Origin: Streptomyces sp. NA02950
GTDB lineage: Bacteria; Actinomycetota; Actinomycetes; Streptomycetales; Streptomycetaceae
Reading direction: 5' to 3'
DNA length: 64,000 nt
Assembly (NCBI RefSeq): GCF_013364155.1
Contig: NZ_CP054916.1
Span: 8,152,001 to 8,216,000, forward strand
How positions within the stretch are numbered: the stretch's first letter is position 1; each line of letters opens with the position of its first letter. Positions 47,391 through 56,042 of the stretch are shown here, piece by piece. Under the pieces are notes generated by a model. The model made no database searches, was not told the origin of the DNA, and was given only the letters and a program-made list of their open reading frames with translations. The position numbers were made by a program, and so were the translations under genes.

Positions 47391-48655
47391 CGGTCACTGC
47401 CTTCCGGGGTGTACTCGACGGAGACGGCGGTCTCCAGGGTGCGGTGGAACTCCTCGGCCTCGGCGGTCGTGGTGTGCCGGGAGAGCACGAACGCCGGATA
47501 TCCGGTGAAGTCCGGGTAGGGGCGCACCACATCGCCGGGGAAGAGCATCTGGACAACATGGTCCACCCGCGGATCGTCATGGAGCTCCGCCAGCCCGTGG
47601 ACCGACTCGATCCGGCCCGAACCGCCGCACGGCACGATGTAGTTGGCCGCGGCGCCGGTGGCGGCGGGGGTGCGGCCGTCACCGAAGGACAGCGGTGACA
47701 GCCCGGCGGCGATCCGCAGCGCGTCCGCGGCGAAGTCCCGTCCGGTGACATGCTGGACGATGTACTGGGACACCCCCGAGCCACCGATCCGGGCGCCCAG
47801 CTCCAGCAGATACGGCCGTTCGCCACCGCGCAGCCGCAGCTCGGTGTGGGTGGGGCCGTCGGAGATGCCGAGGGCGGTGTGTGCGGCCGTGACCTCCCGC
47901 CGGACGGCGTCCTCGACCGCCGCGGGCAGCAGGGCGGGTGCGCGGTAGACGCTCTCCTCGAAGTAGGGGCCTTCGGGCTCGCCCTTGTAGCCGATGGTGC
48001 ACACCGTCACTTCACCCCGGTGGGCCAGGGATTCCACCGCGAACTCGGGCCCGTCGAGAAACTCCTCCACCACCAGGCCCTCGACCCGCCCCAGCTTCGC
48101 GCGGCAGATCTGCCAGACCTCATCGACCACGGCCTTCAGCCGCTCCGGGCGGTCCGCCTTGGTGACACCGAGGCTGGAGAAGCCGTGGGCGGGTTTGACC
48201 ACCACGGGGAAGTCCAGCCGGGTGGCCTCCTCCCAGCCGCGCGGATCCTCCAGCCGTACGAAACGGGGCACATTGAGCCCGGCCGTGGCCAGCCGCTCGC
48301 GCATCACCCGCTTGTCCTGGGCGCCGAGCGCCGCGTCCCGGCCGATACCGGGCAGCCCGAGGAGTTCGGCGGCCTCCGCGACAAACGGCACGGCCGGGTC
48401 GTAGAGGGAGCAGATCCCCTGGAACGGAGTGGTCTCGTGCAGCTTCCGCAAGGCGGCCAGGGCGCCCGCCCGGTCCCGGTCGACGTCCAGGCGCAGGACG
48501 TCCGACACGGCCGGGGGCAGCCGGTCCGGTGCCACGTCCTCGTCGGGGCGGGGGACCAGGACCAGACGGATTCCGGCGCGCTCGGCGCTGTCGAAGACCC
48601 AGGGCAGCGTGGTGCGCTGGTACACCAGGACGACGGTGGGCGGTGATGTGTTCAC
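47387..48655 (-). CDS. ATP-grasp ligase (amino-acid/dipeptide ligase type)
   Basis: A 422-residue ATP-grasp enzyme. The ATP-binding core runs from FPVVVKPAHGFSSLGVTKAD through VEEFLDGPEFAVESLAHRG to LLELGARIGGSGVSQYIVQH, whose Glu and Arg hold Mg-ATP. The N-terminal pre-ATP domain is Rossmann-like (VVLVYQRTTLPWVFD). This is the architecture of BacD-type L-amino-acid ligases and carnosine-synthase-like enzymes, which activate a carboxylate as acyl phosphate and form an amide. It lies between the aminotransferase and an exporter, overlapping both by 4 bases, so formation of a small peptide or amide followed by export is likely. Confidence 0.88.
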   Translation of the reverse strand: MNTSPPTVVLVYQRTTLPWVFDSAERAGIRLVLVPRPDEDVAPDRLPPAVSDVLRLDVDRDRAGALAALRKLHETTPFQGICSLYDPAVPFVAEAAELLGLPGIGRDAALGAQDKRVMRERLATAGLNVPRFVRLEDPRGWEEATRLDFPVVVKPAHGFSSLGVTKADRPERLKAVVDEVWQICRAKLGRVEGLVVEEFLDGPEFAVESLAHRGEVTVCTIGYKGEPEGPYFEESVYRAPALLPAAVEDAVRREVTAAHTALGISDGPTHTELRLRGGERPYLLELGARIGGSGVSQYIVQHVTGRDFAADALRIAAGLSPLSFGDGRTPAATGAAANYIVPCGGSGRIESVHGLAELHDDPRVDHVVQMLFPGDVVRPYPDFTGYPAFVLSRHTTTAEAEEFHRTLETAVSVEYTPEGSDR

Positions 48656-49695
48656 GAGGTTCCTTGTTCCTGACGGATTCCGGACGGCTGGTCGGTGGCG
48701 CTATCGGCGTCGGTGGCATCGGCATCGGCATCGGCGTCGGCGTCGGTGGCGCCGGATGGGGCGGGGTCCGCCCGGCGGGAGCCGCCCACCGTCAGCCACA
48801 CCCCGGCCGCGCAGGCGACGATGAGGACCAGTACCACCGGACCGGGGGCTCCCGCCCACCCCAGCGTCCATTCCCCGAGCCGGATCAGGAAGGGCACGAT
48901 CAGCGCCACCGCGGAGGTGTACAGCGGGCCCCTGCGCAGGATGAGCTCGTGCGAGATGAGGAACACCGGGGCGGTCAGCCCCGCGCCGAGCAGGGCGACG
49001 CCGCCCCAGTCGGCCGCCGTGACACCGTTCAGCGGAACGAAGAGGACGGTCGTCAGCCCCAGCATCACCGCACCCGCCCCCGTGATGGCGGGAAGCGCCG
49101 CCAGCGGTGACACATCGGCCATGCGCTGCCGGTACGCATAGCCGTACAGGGCATAGGTGAAGGTGCCGCCCAGCGCCAGCAGCACACCGGTCAGCAGGGC
49201 GCCGGTGCCGGCCGCCGCCTCGTGGCCCGGGCCGTCCGCCGCCGCGTATCCGCACGCCGCGGCCACCGCGAGCACGGTGCCGCACACCTTGCGGACGGTT
49301 CCGCGCTCGCCGAAGGCCACCAGGCCGATGACGAACGTCAGGCAGGGCAGCAGCGAGACGATCAGACCCACCCGGGAGGCGCCGATCCGGCCGATGCCGA
49401 GCAGGGTGCCCGAGTAGTACGCGAAGAACCCCAGGAACGCCAGCAGCACATACCCGGCCGGGCGGCCGAACGCCGTGCGGACGTCCCGCCAGCCGCGCCG
49501 GTGGCACAGGGCGACCAGTGAGATCGCCAGAAAGCTCGCCGCCGTCCGGCCGGTGGCCACCGCGAGCGCGGGAACACCGTCCACCAGCCGCGCGGACATC
49601 AGCCAGCCCGCGGCGAGCAGCAACACCATCAGCACCGACAGGGCGGGCACCACCAGGGGCCCGCCCTGCCGACGGGGCACCGGACCGCCCGTCAC
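48652..49695 (-). CDS. EamA/DMT-family exporter
   Basis: A 347-residue membrane protein with about ten hydrophobic helices and the two EamA repeats (GYVLLAFLGFFAYYSGTLLG in the first, ADWGGVALLGAGLTAPVFLI in the second). The tail is hydrophilic, Asp/Ala/Thr rich, encoded by a GTCGGC-type triplet repeat around 48700-48750. DMT transporters export amino acids and small metabolites. Overlap with the ligase gene suggests export of its product. GTG at 49695 overlaps the upstream stop as GTGA; GTG at 49698 is possible. Low-complexity C-terminus may vary between strains. Confidence 0.86.
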   Translation of the reverse strand: MTGGPVPRRQGGPLVVPALSVLMVLLLAAGWLMSARLVDGVPALAVATGRTAASFLAISLVALCHRRGWRDVRTAFGRPAGYVLLAFLGFFAYYSGTLLGIGRIGASRVGLIVSLLPCLTFVIGLVAFGERGTVRKVCGTVLAVAAACGYAAADGPGHEAAAGTGALLTGVLLALGGTFTYALYGYAYRQRMADVSPLAALPAITGAGAVMLGLTTVLFVPLNGVTAADWGGVALLGAGLTAPVFLISHELILRRGPLYTSAVALIVPFLIRLGEWTLGWAGAPGPVVLVLIVACAAGVWLTVGGSRRADPAPSGATDADADADADATDADSATDQPSGIRQEQGTS

Positions 49696-50960
49696 CACTG
49701 CGCCATGGCGAACGTCAGCGGCGGCAGCCGGTCCAGCCCCTGCTTGGCGCGCAGCAGTACGCGCTGGTCCTCGGTGAACCGATAGCGCTGCTTCTCCTCC
49801 CCGGCGGGGAGGTACCCGCGCACCAACTCCTTGGCGGCGGCCCGGTAGGCGTCGTCGGTGGTGACCTCGGCCTCCAGTTTCTCGACGGTGGCGACATAGT
49901 CCCGCAGCGCGGCCACGGTGGCCTCCCGGTCCAGGCGCAGCAGACCGCCGTTGTCCGGGGAACCGGTCAGCGCACCGTGCTCACGCAGCCAGGAATACAC
50001 GAACACACCCGTGCCCGAGTCGAAGTTGCGGGTCGCGTCATCGGCTTGCGGGTAGCGGAAGACACGTTCCAGCAGGATCATGGCGATCTGTTCCTCTGCG
50101 TACGGAACTCCACCGTCGGCGCAGGCCAGCGCGGTCTTGGCGTCCACCTTGATCTCTTCGAGCAGCCCCACGAACCAGTTCATCTTCAGCGAGATGTGCT
50201 CGTCGAACGGCCACAGCCCCTGGTAGTGCAGGGAGTCGTGCAGATAGCCCCAGAGCGCGCGGGCCTCGTAACACACCTCCGGTGCCAGATCGCTGGAGGC
50301 GCGGGGCACCGAGTCCGGGGTGAGCACGGCCGCCGCCCCGGGGAGCGCGTAGGTCTCGTGGATGCTGCGCATCTTGTTGTAGAAGAACATGGCGTACGGC
50401 TGCTCAGTGATCTTGTCGTGAGCGGCCACGTTCTCCGGGAAGAAGACCAGGCAGTTGCCCTGCGCGAAGCCGTGGCTGCCGGTGATGAGGATCAGGGCCT
50501 GGCAGTTGTTCTTGGGGTGCGGACAGCTGACGGCCAGCTCCGGCAGCGCCGCGGGCTCCTTGCGCAGCGCGAAGAAGCAGTCCAGCCGCTTGCCCACGGG
50601 CGGTGCGCTGTTGGTGCTCCGCAGCGGCGCGAGGAAGAACACCACATCCCCGTCCTCCGGCGGCCGCAGCGTGTCCCGGGAGCGGGCGAAGTGCGGCGGC
50701 GTGTCCAGCCCGGCAGCGAGCCAGTCCGCCACATCGGCGTGCAGCGCGTCGGCCTGGTGCCCGCGCCCGTGCCGCCGGTACCAGGCGCACGCCTCGTCCG
50801 ATATCCGCGTGAGCAGGGCATGGTCGTCCGATGTGGCCCCGGCGACCGTACCGTCATCGGCCTGACGGGTCCGGAAGCGGTTGACCCACGGTATGAGCGT
50901 GTCCTTGAGCCTCTGGGCCTCGGCGAGCCACCGGGGGTCGAGAGGTGCCTGTGCCGTCAC
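49692..50960 (-). CDS. Large unknown protein with possible metal site (DUF6421-like)
   Basis: A 422-residue soluble protein. I associate it, with limited confidence, with the actinobacterial DUF6421 group. It shows conserved-looking blocks: CPHPKNNCQALILITGSHGF, CLVFFPENV, MRSIHETYALPG, LWGYLHDSLHYQGLWPFDEH and WFVGLLEEIKVDAKTALAC. The His-Asp-x-x-His of LHDSLH followed by EE-x-K-x-D twenty residues later looks like a carboxylate/His metal centre, and the two Cys of CPHPKNNC could also bind metal. No known catalytic family was recognised. It overlaps both neighbours in operon B by 4 bases (GTGA), so it is part of the same pathway as the BacA-like protein and ligase. Confidence 0.65.
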   Translation of the reverse strand: MTAQAPLDPRWLAEAQRLKDTLIPWVNRFRTRQADDGTVAGATSDDHALLTRISDEACAWYRRHGRGHQADALHADVADWLAAGLDTPPHFARSRDTLRPPEDGDVVFFLAPLRSTNSAPPVGKRLDCFFALRKEPAALPELAVSCPHPKNNCQALILITGSHGFAQGNCLVFFPENVAAHDKITEQPYAMFFYNKMRSIHETYALPGAAAVLTPDSVPRASSDLAPEVCYEARALWGYLHDSLHYQGLWPFDEHISLKMNWFVGLLEEIKVDAKTALACADGGVPYAEEQIAMILLERVFRYPQADDATRNFDSGTGVFVYSWLREHGALTGSPDNGGLLRLDREATVAALRDYVATVEKLEAEVTTDDAYRAAAKELVRGYLPAGEEKQRYRFTEDQRVLLRAKQGLDRLPPLTFAMAQW

Positions 50961-51565
50961 AGCGCCACTCCCGCCGTCAGCGCGGCCCCGGCTCCGGCGC
51001 CCATGCCTCCGGTGTCCGCCACCGCCGTATCCATGGCCAGCACCTGGTGGACGGTGAAGACCATCGGGACCGGCCCGAAGTCGCGGATCACCCGCAGCCC
51101 GTGCCGCTTGGCGGCGACGACCGTGGTGATGCAGCCCTCCACCCTGCCCTCGGCGCAGTCGATGGCGGCCTGCGCATTGCTCAGCACCTCATGGATCTCG
51201 GCCGAGTCGGGGACCAGCCCCCTGGGTGCCGGATGCGAGGCCACGGTGGCCGGTGTCGCCGTGCCCCGGGAAGCGAACACCATGTTGTGCGTCGGCATGA
51301 CGAAGCTGTCGACCATCCGTAACCGGTGGAGGTTGCCGAAGACCAGTGTGTGCAGTGCTGGATAGACCGCGCAGGCGGTCAACGCGTGCTCCCCGTCCGC
51401 CGGGACGGCCTCCAGCGCCGATTCGATGGAGGAGTGCAACTGCACGGTTCCCTCGATACCGCGCCTGCGCAGCCATTCGTGGGATGCGGCTTCCAGATTG
51501 GTCCCGTGCGGACCGAGTGTGTGCAGATGACGGACGTGGTCGGGTCCGGCATGGATATGCCGCAT
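50957..51565 (-). CDS. BacA/prephenate-dehydratase-fold protein
   Basis: First gene of operon B, 202 residues. HTLGPHGTNLEAASHEWL corresponds to the start of prephenate dehydratase-like proteins. The ASHPAPRGLV, STSQAA-like NAQAAIDCAEGRVEGCITTV and FGPVPMVFTVHQ segments follow the order seen in BacA, the prephenate decarboxylase of bacilysin. The N-x-T-R-F motif of true dehydratases is missing, which favours a BacA-like role, giving a dihydro-hydroxyphenylpyruvate. No BacB cupin or ACT domain is present. The last 25 residues are Gly/Ala-rich. ATG 51565 follows GGGGGAATC. It shares no promoter with the FolD operon; 420 bases separate them. Confidence 0.7.
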   Translation of the reverse strand: MRHIHAGPDHVRHLHTLGPHGTNLEAASHEWLRRRGIEGTVQLHSSIESALEAVPADGEHALTACAVYPALHTLVFGNLHRLRMVDSFVMPTHNMVFASRGTATPATVASHPAPRGLVPDSAEIHEVLSNAQAAIDCAEGRVEGCITTVVAAKRHGLRVIRDFGPVPMVFTVHQVLAMDTAVADTGGMGAGAGAALTAGVAL

Positions 51566-51985
51566 GATTCCCCCATGTGTTGGTGATTCCTGGTGGGCCT
51601 CGGTGGATGTCTCTTCGAAGCCACGAGGATCAAAACAGGAAAAAACGCATGGAAACAAGTGTCGTCGGTAGATCTTTGCAAATGACATGCAGGGGTGGCC
51701 GATTATCGTCGGTAGCCGGCCAACCGGGTGGAGAGCCAAACGGAATTCGGCGATCCACCCCATCCCGCGCCGGCCGCGCATCCGTCTCCGGCTCGACACC
51801 GGCCCTGACGCCGCGGTGGTGCGACCGACGGCTCCGATCGTGAACAGTGGTTCACGGGTGGGGGCGGCGACGCGTGGCCGGTGTTTTCCGGGTTTCGGGA
51901 ATAGCCGAAAACCATTGACACGGGTTCAAGCCCACACGGGCCGCCGCCTTCGGCATCGCGGCGCCGCCCGTGTCCACCGCCGCGG
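51566..51985. other. Intergenic region between operon B and operon C
   Basis: No gene seen. The left half, which must hold the operon B promoter, is AT-rich and contains two direct copies of TCGTCGGTAG (51662-51671 and 51706-51715). The right half has an imperfect hairpin, GGTTTCGG (51891-51898) with CCGAAAACC (51905-51913), lying downstream of folD and a candidate terminator for operon C on the minus strand. Confidence 0.45.
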
Positions 51986-52828
51986 TCAGCCGCCCGCGGC
52001 CTGGACGGTGTGGCTCAGTAGCAGGGCGGTGGTCACCGGCCCCACACCGCCGGGCACGGGAGTCAGCGCCCCCGCCTTCCCGCTGACGGCGGTGGCGTCG
52101 ACGTCACCGGTCAGTCCGCCGTCCTCGGTGGGGTTGGTGCCCACGTCGATCACCACGGCGCCGGGTGCGACATGGTCGGCCGTGATCATTCCGGCCCGGC
52201 CGACGGCGGCCACCACCACGTCCGCCGCCGAGGTGACCGCGGCCGGCTCCCGGGTGCGCGAATGACACACGGTGACCGTGGCGTTGGCGTTCAGCAGCAG
52301 ATGGGCCACGGGCTTGCCGACCACCATCGAGCGGCCGACGACAGCGACATGGCGCCCGGTGAGTTCGACCCCGTGGTGTTCCAGGACGCGCACCACCGCC
52401 TCGGCCGTCGCCGGGGCGAACGCGGGCAGCCCGGCGGCCAGCCGCCCCAGGGACACCGGGTTGGCCCCGTCGACGTCCTTCTCGAACGCGATGGCCCCGG
52501 CCAGCTCCTGGAGCGAGGCGCCCGCGGGCAGCGGGGTCTGGAGGATGATGCCGTGCACCCGGTCATCGGCGGACAGCTCCGCCAGCCGCGCCCGGATGGT
52601 CTTTGGCGCGGCCGTGGCTCCCAGGTCGACGATGTCGCAGGTGATACCGGCCTTCCCGGCCGCCCTGGCGATCGACCGGACGTACCACGCGCTGGACTCG
52701 TCCGCGGTGGCCACCACGACTGCCAGCCTGGGTTCCGTACCGGCGGCGGTCAGCGCCGCCGCGCGGTCGGCGGTCCCGGCACGGATCGCGGCCGACAGCT
52801 CCTTGCCGGTAAGCACCGTGGCGCTCAT
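51986..52828 (-). CDS. FolD-like methylene-THF dehydrogenase with altered cyclohydrolase site
   Basis: A 280-residue FolD homologue. Family motifs include IILQTPLPAG (Gln97), FEKDVDGANPVSLGRL (Asp120), HVAVVGRSMVVGKPVAHLL, the NADP site, and GALTPVPGGVGPVTTALLL. The catalytic lysine of Tyr-Val-x-x-Lys is Ile53 here (WYVRSIARAAG), while Tyr49 remains. In characterised FolD this Lys is essential for cyclohydrolase activity, so this protein may only interconvert methylene- and methenyl-THF, or act differently. It overlaps the cyclodeaminase gene by 4 bases. Being inside a biosynthetic region, it is probably not the housekeeping FolD but a one-carbon supply enzyme for the pathway. Confidence 0.9.
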   Translation of the reverse strand: MSATVLTGKELSAAIRAGTADRAAALTAAGTEPRLAVVVATADESSAWYVRSIARAAGKAGITCDIVDLGATAAPKTIRARLAELSADDRVHGIILQTPLPAGASLQELAGAIAFEKDVDGANPVSLGRLAAGLPAFAPATAEAVVRVLEHHGVELTGRHVAVVGRSMVVGKPVAHLLLNANATVTVCHSRTREPAAVTSAADVVVAAVGRAGMITADHVAPGAVVIDVGTNPTEDGGLTGDVDATAVSGKAGALTPVPGGVGPVTTALLLSHTVQAAGG

Positions 52829-53445
52829 GCGGCGATCCGCTCGCGCACGGCGGTGGTCACCCGCTCCGCCCGCGCCACCAGAGTGGGCACCCTCGCCGCC
52901 GCCGCGGTCAGCTCCCCGTAGACGAGCTCGTCCCGTACACCGCCGAGGTTGATCTCGACATTGACCCGGGCCGTGGTGGCCGCGGCCCGCGCGGCCTCCG
53001 ACGCGGCGGCCACATCGGTGATGACATTGGGGTTGCCGACCGGCAGTAGCTCCTCGGCCAGTTCGACCACCACCTGCGCCACCTCGATCACCTCGGCCGG
53101 TGGTCTGCCCGCCTCGGCCAGCGCCCGCGCGATCGCCGCCGAACGCGCGGCCTTCGCCTCATCGGTGTCCTTCGGCAGCCCGTACGCCTCGGACACCGCC
53201 GTGAACGCCGCCGCGTCCGCCTCCGCCAGCCGCAGCGCCTCGTCCCGCAACCGGTCCGACTCGGACGTGACCCACTCGACGATGTCCTGGTGCTCGGCGT
53301 ACTTCTCACCCGTGCTGTAGCGGGCCACCATTCCGAGCAGCGCCGCGGCCTGCGCCGCGTGCAGCGCGGCGACGGCGCCGCCACCGGGCGCCGGTACCCG
53401 GGCGGCGAGTTGGGTCAGGAATTCGCCGATCTTCTCATCACGCAT
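52825..53445 (-). CDS. Cyclodeaminase/cyclohydrolase family protein (FTCD C-domain type)
   Basis: A 206-residue helical protein matching the formimino-THF cyclodeaminase domain: MRDEKIGEFL, then VPAPGGGAVAALHAAQAAAL and LLPVGNPNVITDVAAASEAA, TTARVNVEINLGGV. In the known reaction, 5-formimino-THF gives 5,10-methenyl-THF plus ammonia. Paired with a dehydrogenase-only FolD, it would provide methenyl- and then methylene-THF without 10-formyl-THF. ATG 53445 is used, with GGAGG 11 bases upstream; an in-frame GTG at 53466 is possible. First gene of operon C, divergent from the lectin-type gene. Confidence 0.88.
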   Translation of the reverse strand: MRDEKIGEFLTQLAARVPAPGGGAVAALHAAQAAALLGMVARYSTGEKYAEHQDIVEWVTSESDRLRDEALRLAEADAAAFTAVSEAYGLPKDTDEAKAARSAAIARALAEAGRPPAEVIEVAQVVVELAEELLPVGNPNVITDVAAASEAARAAATTARVNVEINLGGVRDELVYGELTAAAARVPTLVARAERVTTAVRERIAA

Positions 53446-53723
53446 GAACGCTACGTCCTCCGTCACGGATACAGCCCACGTACACCACCCGCCCCGGAAT
53501 CCTCCCACGCGGGCGAGGGCCGCCGCCGGGACGTGGACGGGCGCGCCGCCGGATCGTCCCCGCCCGCGGGAACGGTGCCGGACCCGCCGCCGGACAAGGC
53601 CCGGGAACTCCCAGCGCGATCCGGTGCGACGATCCTGTCGCCGTCCCTGGGCCTACCGGCGGTGACCTGGTACAAAGGCCACTCGATCCGGCACCACCGC
53701 AAGACCGAGAAGAGGCGCCCTCC

Positions 53724-54686
53724 ATGACGACGTGTCGATTCTGCGATGACCCGTCATGCTCCGGCACCGCAGGGTGCGAGGGGCCGTCCGGCGCCGCACC
53801 GGACGGCCGGGGACCCGGCGCCGCGCCGGACGCCCCGGGAGGCGATGGCGATCCGGCTTTCCGGGCCTCCGTCTTCCTGCCCTCGGGCTCGACCACACCC
53901 GATCCCGCTGTCGTGGCCGCGTTCGACCAGGAGCGCATACGGCCCTCGGGCGCCCCGGAAGCGCAGCCCGAGGGCACACCGGATGCCGGCGGTCGCGCGG
54001 CCCGCGGGACCGGGCGGCTGTGGATCGTGGCCGCCGTCCTGATCGGCGCCACCGCCACCGCCGCCTTCCTCCTCTACCCGGACCAGGAGAGACGAGACAC
54101 CGCGTCGCCCACCCGCACCGCGACACGGGTGCCCACCCTGCCCCGGGCCACCGCTCCCACCGTCGCGACCTCGCCCACCAGCCACCGGCCGTCGCACTCG
54201 GCCCGCCCTTCCGCCACGCGGTCCCCGAAGGCCGGGCACAAAGGTGCCGCCCCCACGGCGTCGAAGTCCCCCAAGCCCACGCCCACCCGGGCACCCGGCC
54301 CCGCCGCCTACGCCTATGTCGGGGTCCGATCGGGGCTCTGTGTCGATGTGCCGTACCAGGAGGGCATGCAGCTGCGCCTCGCGCCCTGTTCGGGATCGAG
54401 CGGTCAGAAGTTCACCTACACGGACGCCGGAGAGCTGCGGGTGTACGGCGACACCTGTGTGACGGCGATGGGTACGGAAGGCGCGCTGGGGACACCGGTC
54501 GTCATCGCCTCGTGCGGCGGCGGGGACCGGCAGCGGTGGCAGCTCGAGGGCGACGGCACCATCCGGCAGCACGGAACCTGTGTCGACGCGTTCAACGGCT
54601 ACAGCGACCCCGGTACCCCGTTGCAGATGTGGGAGTGCGCGGTCTCCACCAACCAGCAGTGGACGCGGGCGAAACCGTCCGCCTGA
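53724..54686 (+). CDS. Membrane-anchored ricin-type lectin-domain protein
   Basis: A 320-residue protein in three parts. The N-terminus has a Cys-rich head (CRFCDDPSCSGTAGC), possibly zinc-binding. One membrane helix at about residues 93-112 (LWIVAAVLIGATATAAFLLY) is followed by a long Thr/Pro/Ser linker. The C-terminal ricin B beta-trefoil (about 192-317) has three Gln-x-Phe/Trp repeats (GQKFTY, RQRWQL, NQQWTR) and four Cys. Topology suggests a cytoplasmic head and extracellular lectin that binds cell-wall or other glycans. A role in the pathway is not evident; it may be a resident gene between operons. It converges with the PLP decarboxylase 18 bases away. Confidence 0.85.
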   Translation: MTTCRFCDDPSCSGTAGCEGPSGAAPDGRGPGAAPDAPGGDGDPAFRASVFLPSGSTTPDPAVVAAFDQERIRPSGAPEAQPEGTPDAGGRAARGTGRLWIVAAVLIGATATAAFLLYPDQERRDTASPTRTATRVPTLPRATAPTVATSPTSHRPSHSARPSATRSPKAGHKGAAPTASKSPKPTPTRAPGPAAYAYVGVRSGLCVDVPYQEGMQLRLAPCSGSSGQKFTYTDAGELRVYGDTCVTAMGTEGALGTPVVIASCGGGDRQRWQLEGDGTIRQHGTCVDAFNGYSDPGTPLQMWECAVSTNQQWTRAKPSA

Positions 54687-54704
54687 CCGCCGCACGCGTG
54701 CCCG

Positions 54705-55934
54705 CTACTCCACCGCCACCGAGGTGGTGACCGACCGCCACGCCCCGACGCACCGCTCCCCGTCGTAGACCGCCTCCACCACCGCGGGACGGCTCAGGAA
54801 ACGGACCAGGCTCGCGCTCAGCCCGTACGCGCCCACGTTGGGCACGTACAGCAGATCGCCCTCGCGCGGGGCGGGCAACGACGCCCGGACGGCCAGCCGG
54901 TCCAGCGGTGTGCACAGCGGCCCGACCACATCGGCGGTGACCGGTTCACGGTGCCCAGCAGGGAGAGCCTCCCCATCAACCACGAGCGGGAGGAAACCCG
55001 TGGTCGGCCTCAGCACCCGGCCCAGTCCGCTCATCCCGCCCAGCACATTGATCCCGGCGTCCAGCACCACCACCGTGCCCTCGGGGCGCTCCTTGACGTC
55101 CCGCACCGTGGTGACCAGACGGCCCGCCGACGCGACCAGGCGGCGGCCGGACTCGAAGTGCACCTCGGGCGCCGGGCCGGTGGCCCAGTCGGACAGCAAC
55201 CTGCCCAGCCCCGCCCGCAGTCCGGTCAGCGCTGGACCCGTCCCGGCCGTGGCGTACGGCCAGGGGAAGCCGCCGCCCAGGTCGACCACACCGGGGGTGA
55301 TCCCCGCCATTCCGCTGACCCGCTCGATGGTGTTCTTGGCGGTGGCGAATCCCTCCAGCAGGGCGGTGACATCCGGGAACTGCGACCCGAGATACACATG
55401 GCAGCCGCGGAGCGCGATCCCGCGCGGCAGTACGGCGCACGCGTGTGCGGCGTCCTCGGGCGTGAACCCGAACTGGCGGCCGTCGCCCATGGACAGCCCC
55501 GCCTTGGTCCCGGTCGGCGGCTGGAGCCGGAGCAGCACCTCCGCCGTACGTCCGGATCCGGCCACCGCACGGCCGAGACGGCGCAGTTCGGCGGCCGACT
55601 CACAGGAGAACCACCTCACGTCCCGCGCGAGCGCCTCCTCGATCTCGGCGGGGGATTTGCCCGGGCCCGTGTACAGGACGTCCCGCGGGCGGTATCCGGC
55701 CTCGAGCGCCGCGGCCAGCTCCCCGGGAGAGGAGACCTCGGCCCGGCATCCGGCCCGCCGGAGTTCGGCGGCGACCGACGGATGGGGGTTGGCCTTGAGC
55801 GAGTAGAACAGCCCGGCCGACGCGGGGAGGGCCGACCGCAGATCCGCCACCCGGCCCCGCAGTTCGGCGAGATCGTAGACGTAGAGCGGTGTGCCGAACC
55901 GCTCGGCGGCCCGGCGGAGAATGCGCTCGATCAC
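54705..55934 (-). CDS. PLP-dependent decarboxylase (BtrK/DapDC/OrnDC type)
   Basis: A 409-residue alanine-racemase-fold decarboxylase. It contains the PLP lysine in FYSLKANPHPSVA, the phosphate-binding GGGFPWPY, HVYLGSQFPD, and the substrate-site Cys of LCTPLDRL contributed across the dimer, followed by VGAYGLSAS. This is the LysA/ornithine decarboxylase family, including BtrK, which decarboxylates glutamyl-ACP in butirosin biosynthesis. Divergence from a free ACP gene 247 bases away, plus nearby ATP-grasp and luciferase-like genes, favours an acyl-ACP substrate over diaminopimelate. GTG 55934 is the likely start, immediately before homology. Confidence 0.86.
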   Translation of the reverse strand: MIERILRRAAERFGTPLYVYDLAELRGRVADLRSALPASAGLFYSLKANPHPSVAAELRRAGCRAEVSSPGELAAALEAGYRPRDVLYTGPGKSPAEIEEALARDVRWFSCESAAELRRLGRAVAGSGRTAEVLLRLQPPTGTKAGLSMGDGRQFGFTPEDAAHACAVLPRGIALRGCHVYLGSQFPDVTALLEGFATAKNTIERVSGMAGITPGVVDLGGGFPWPYATAGTGPALTGLRAGLGRLLSDWATGPAPEVHFESGRRLVASAGRLVTTVRDVKERPEGTVVVLDAGINVLGGMSGLGRVLRPTTGFLPLVVDGEALPAGHREPVTADVVGPLCTPLDRLAVRASLPAPREGDLLYVPNVGAYGLSASLVRFLSRPAVVEAVYDGERCVGAWRSVTTSVAVE

Positions 55935-56042
55935 GTCGCAGCGTCCGTTCCTGGTTCGTCGCCCGCGGCAGCCGTGATGGTGCCCCTCGGCGGATGCCCC
56001 GGTTCCGCGGGCCGGGCGTCCGACGCGCCCGTCGCCCCGTGC

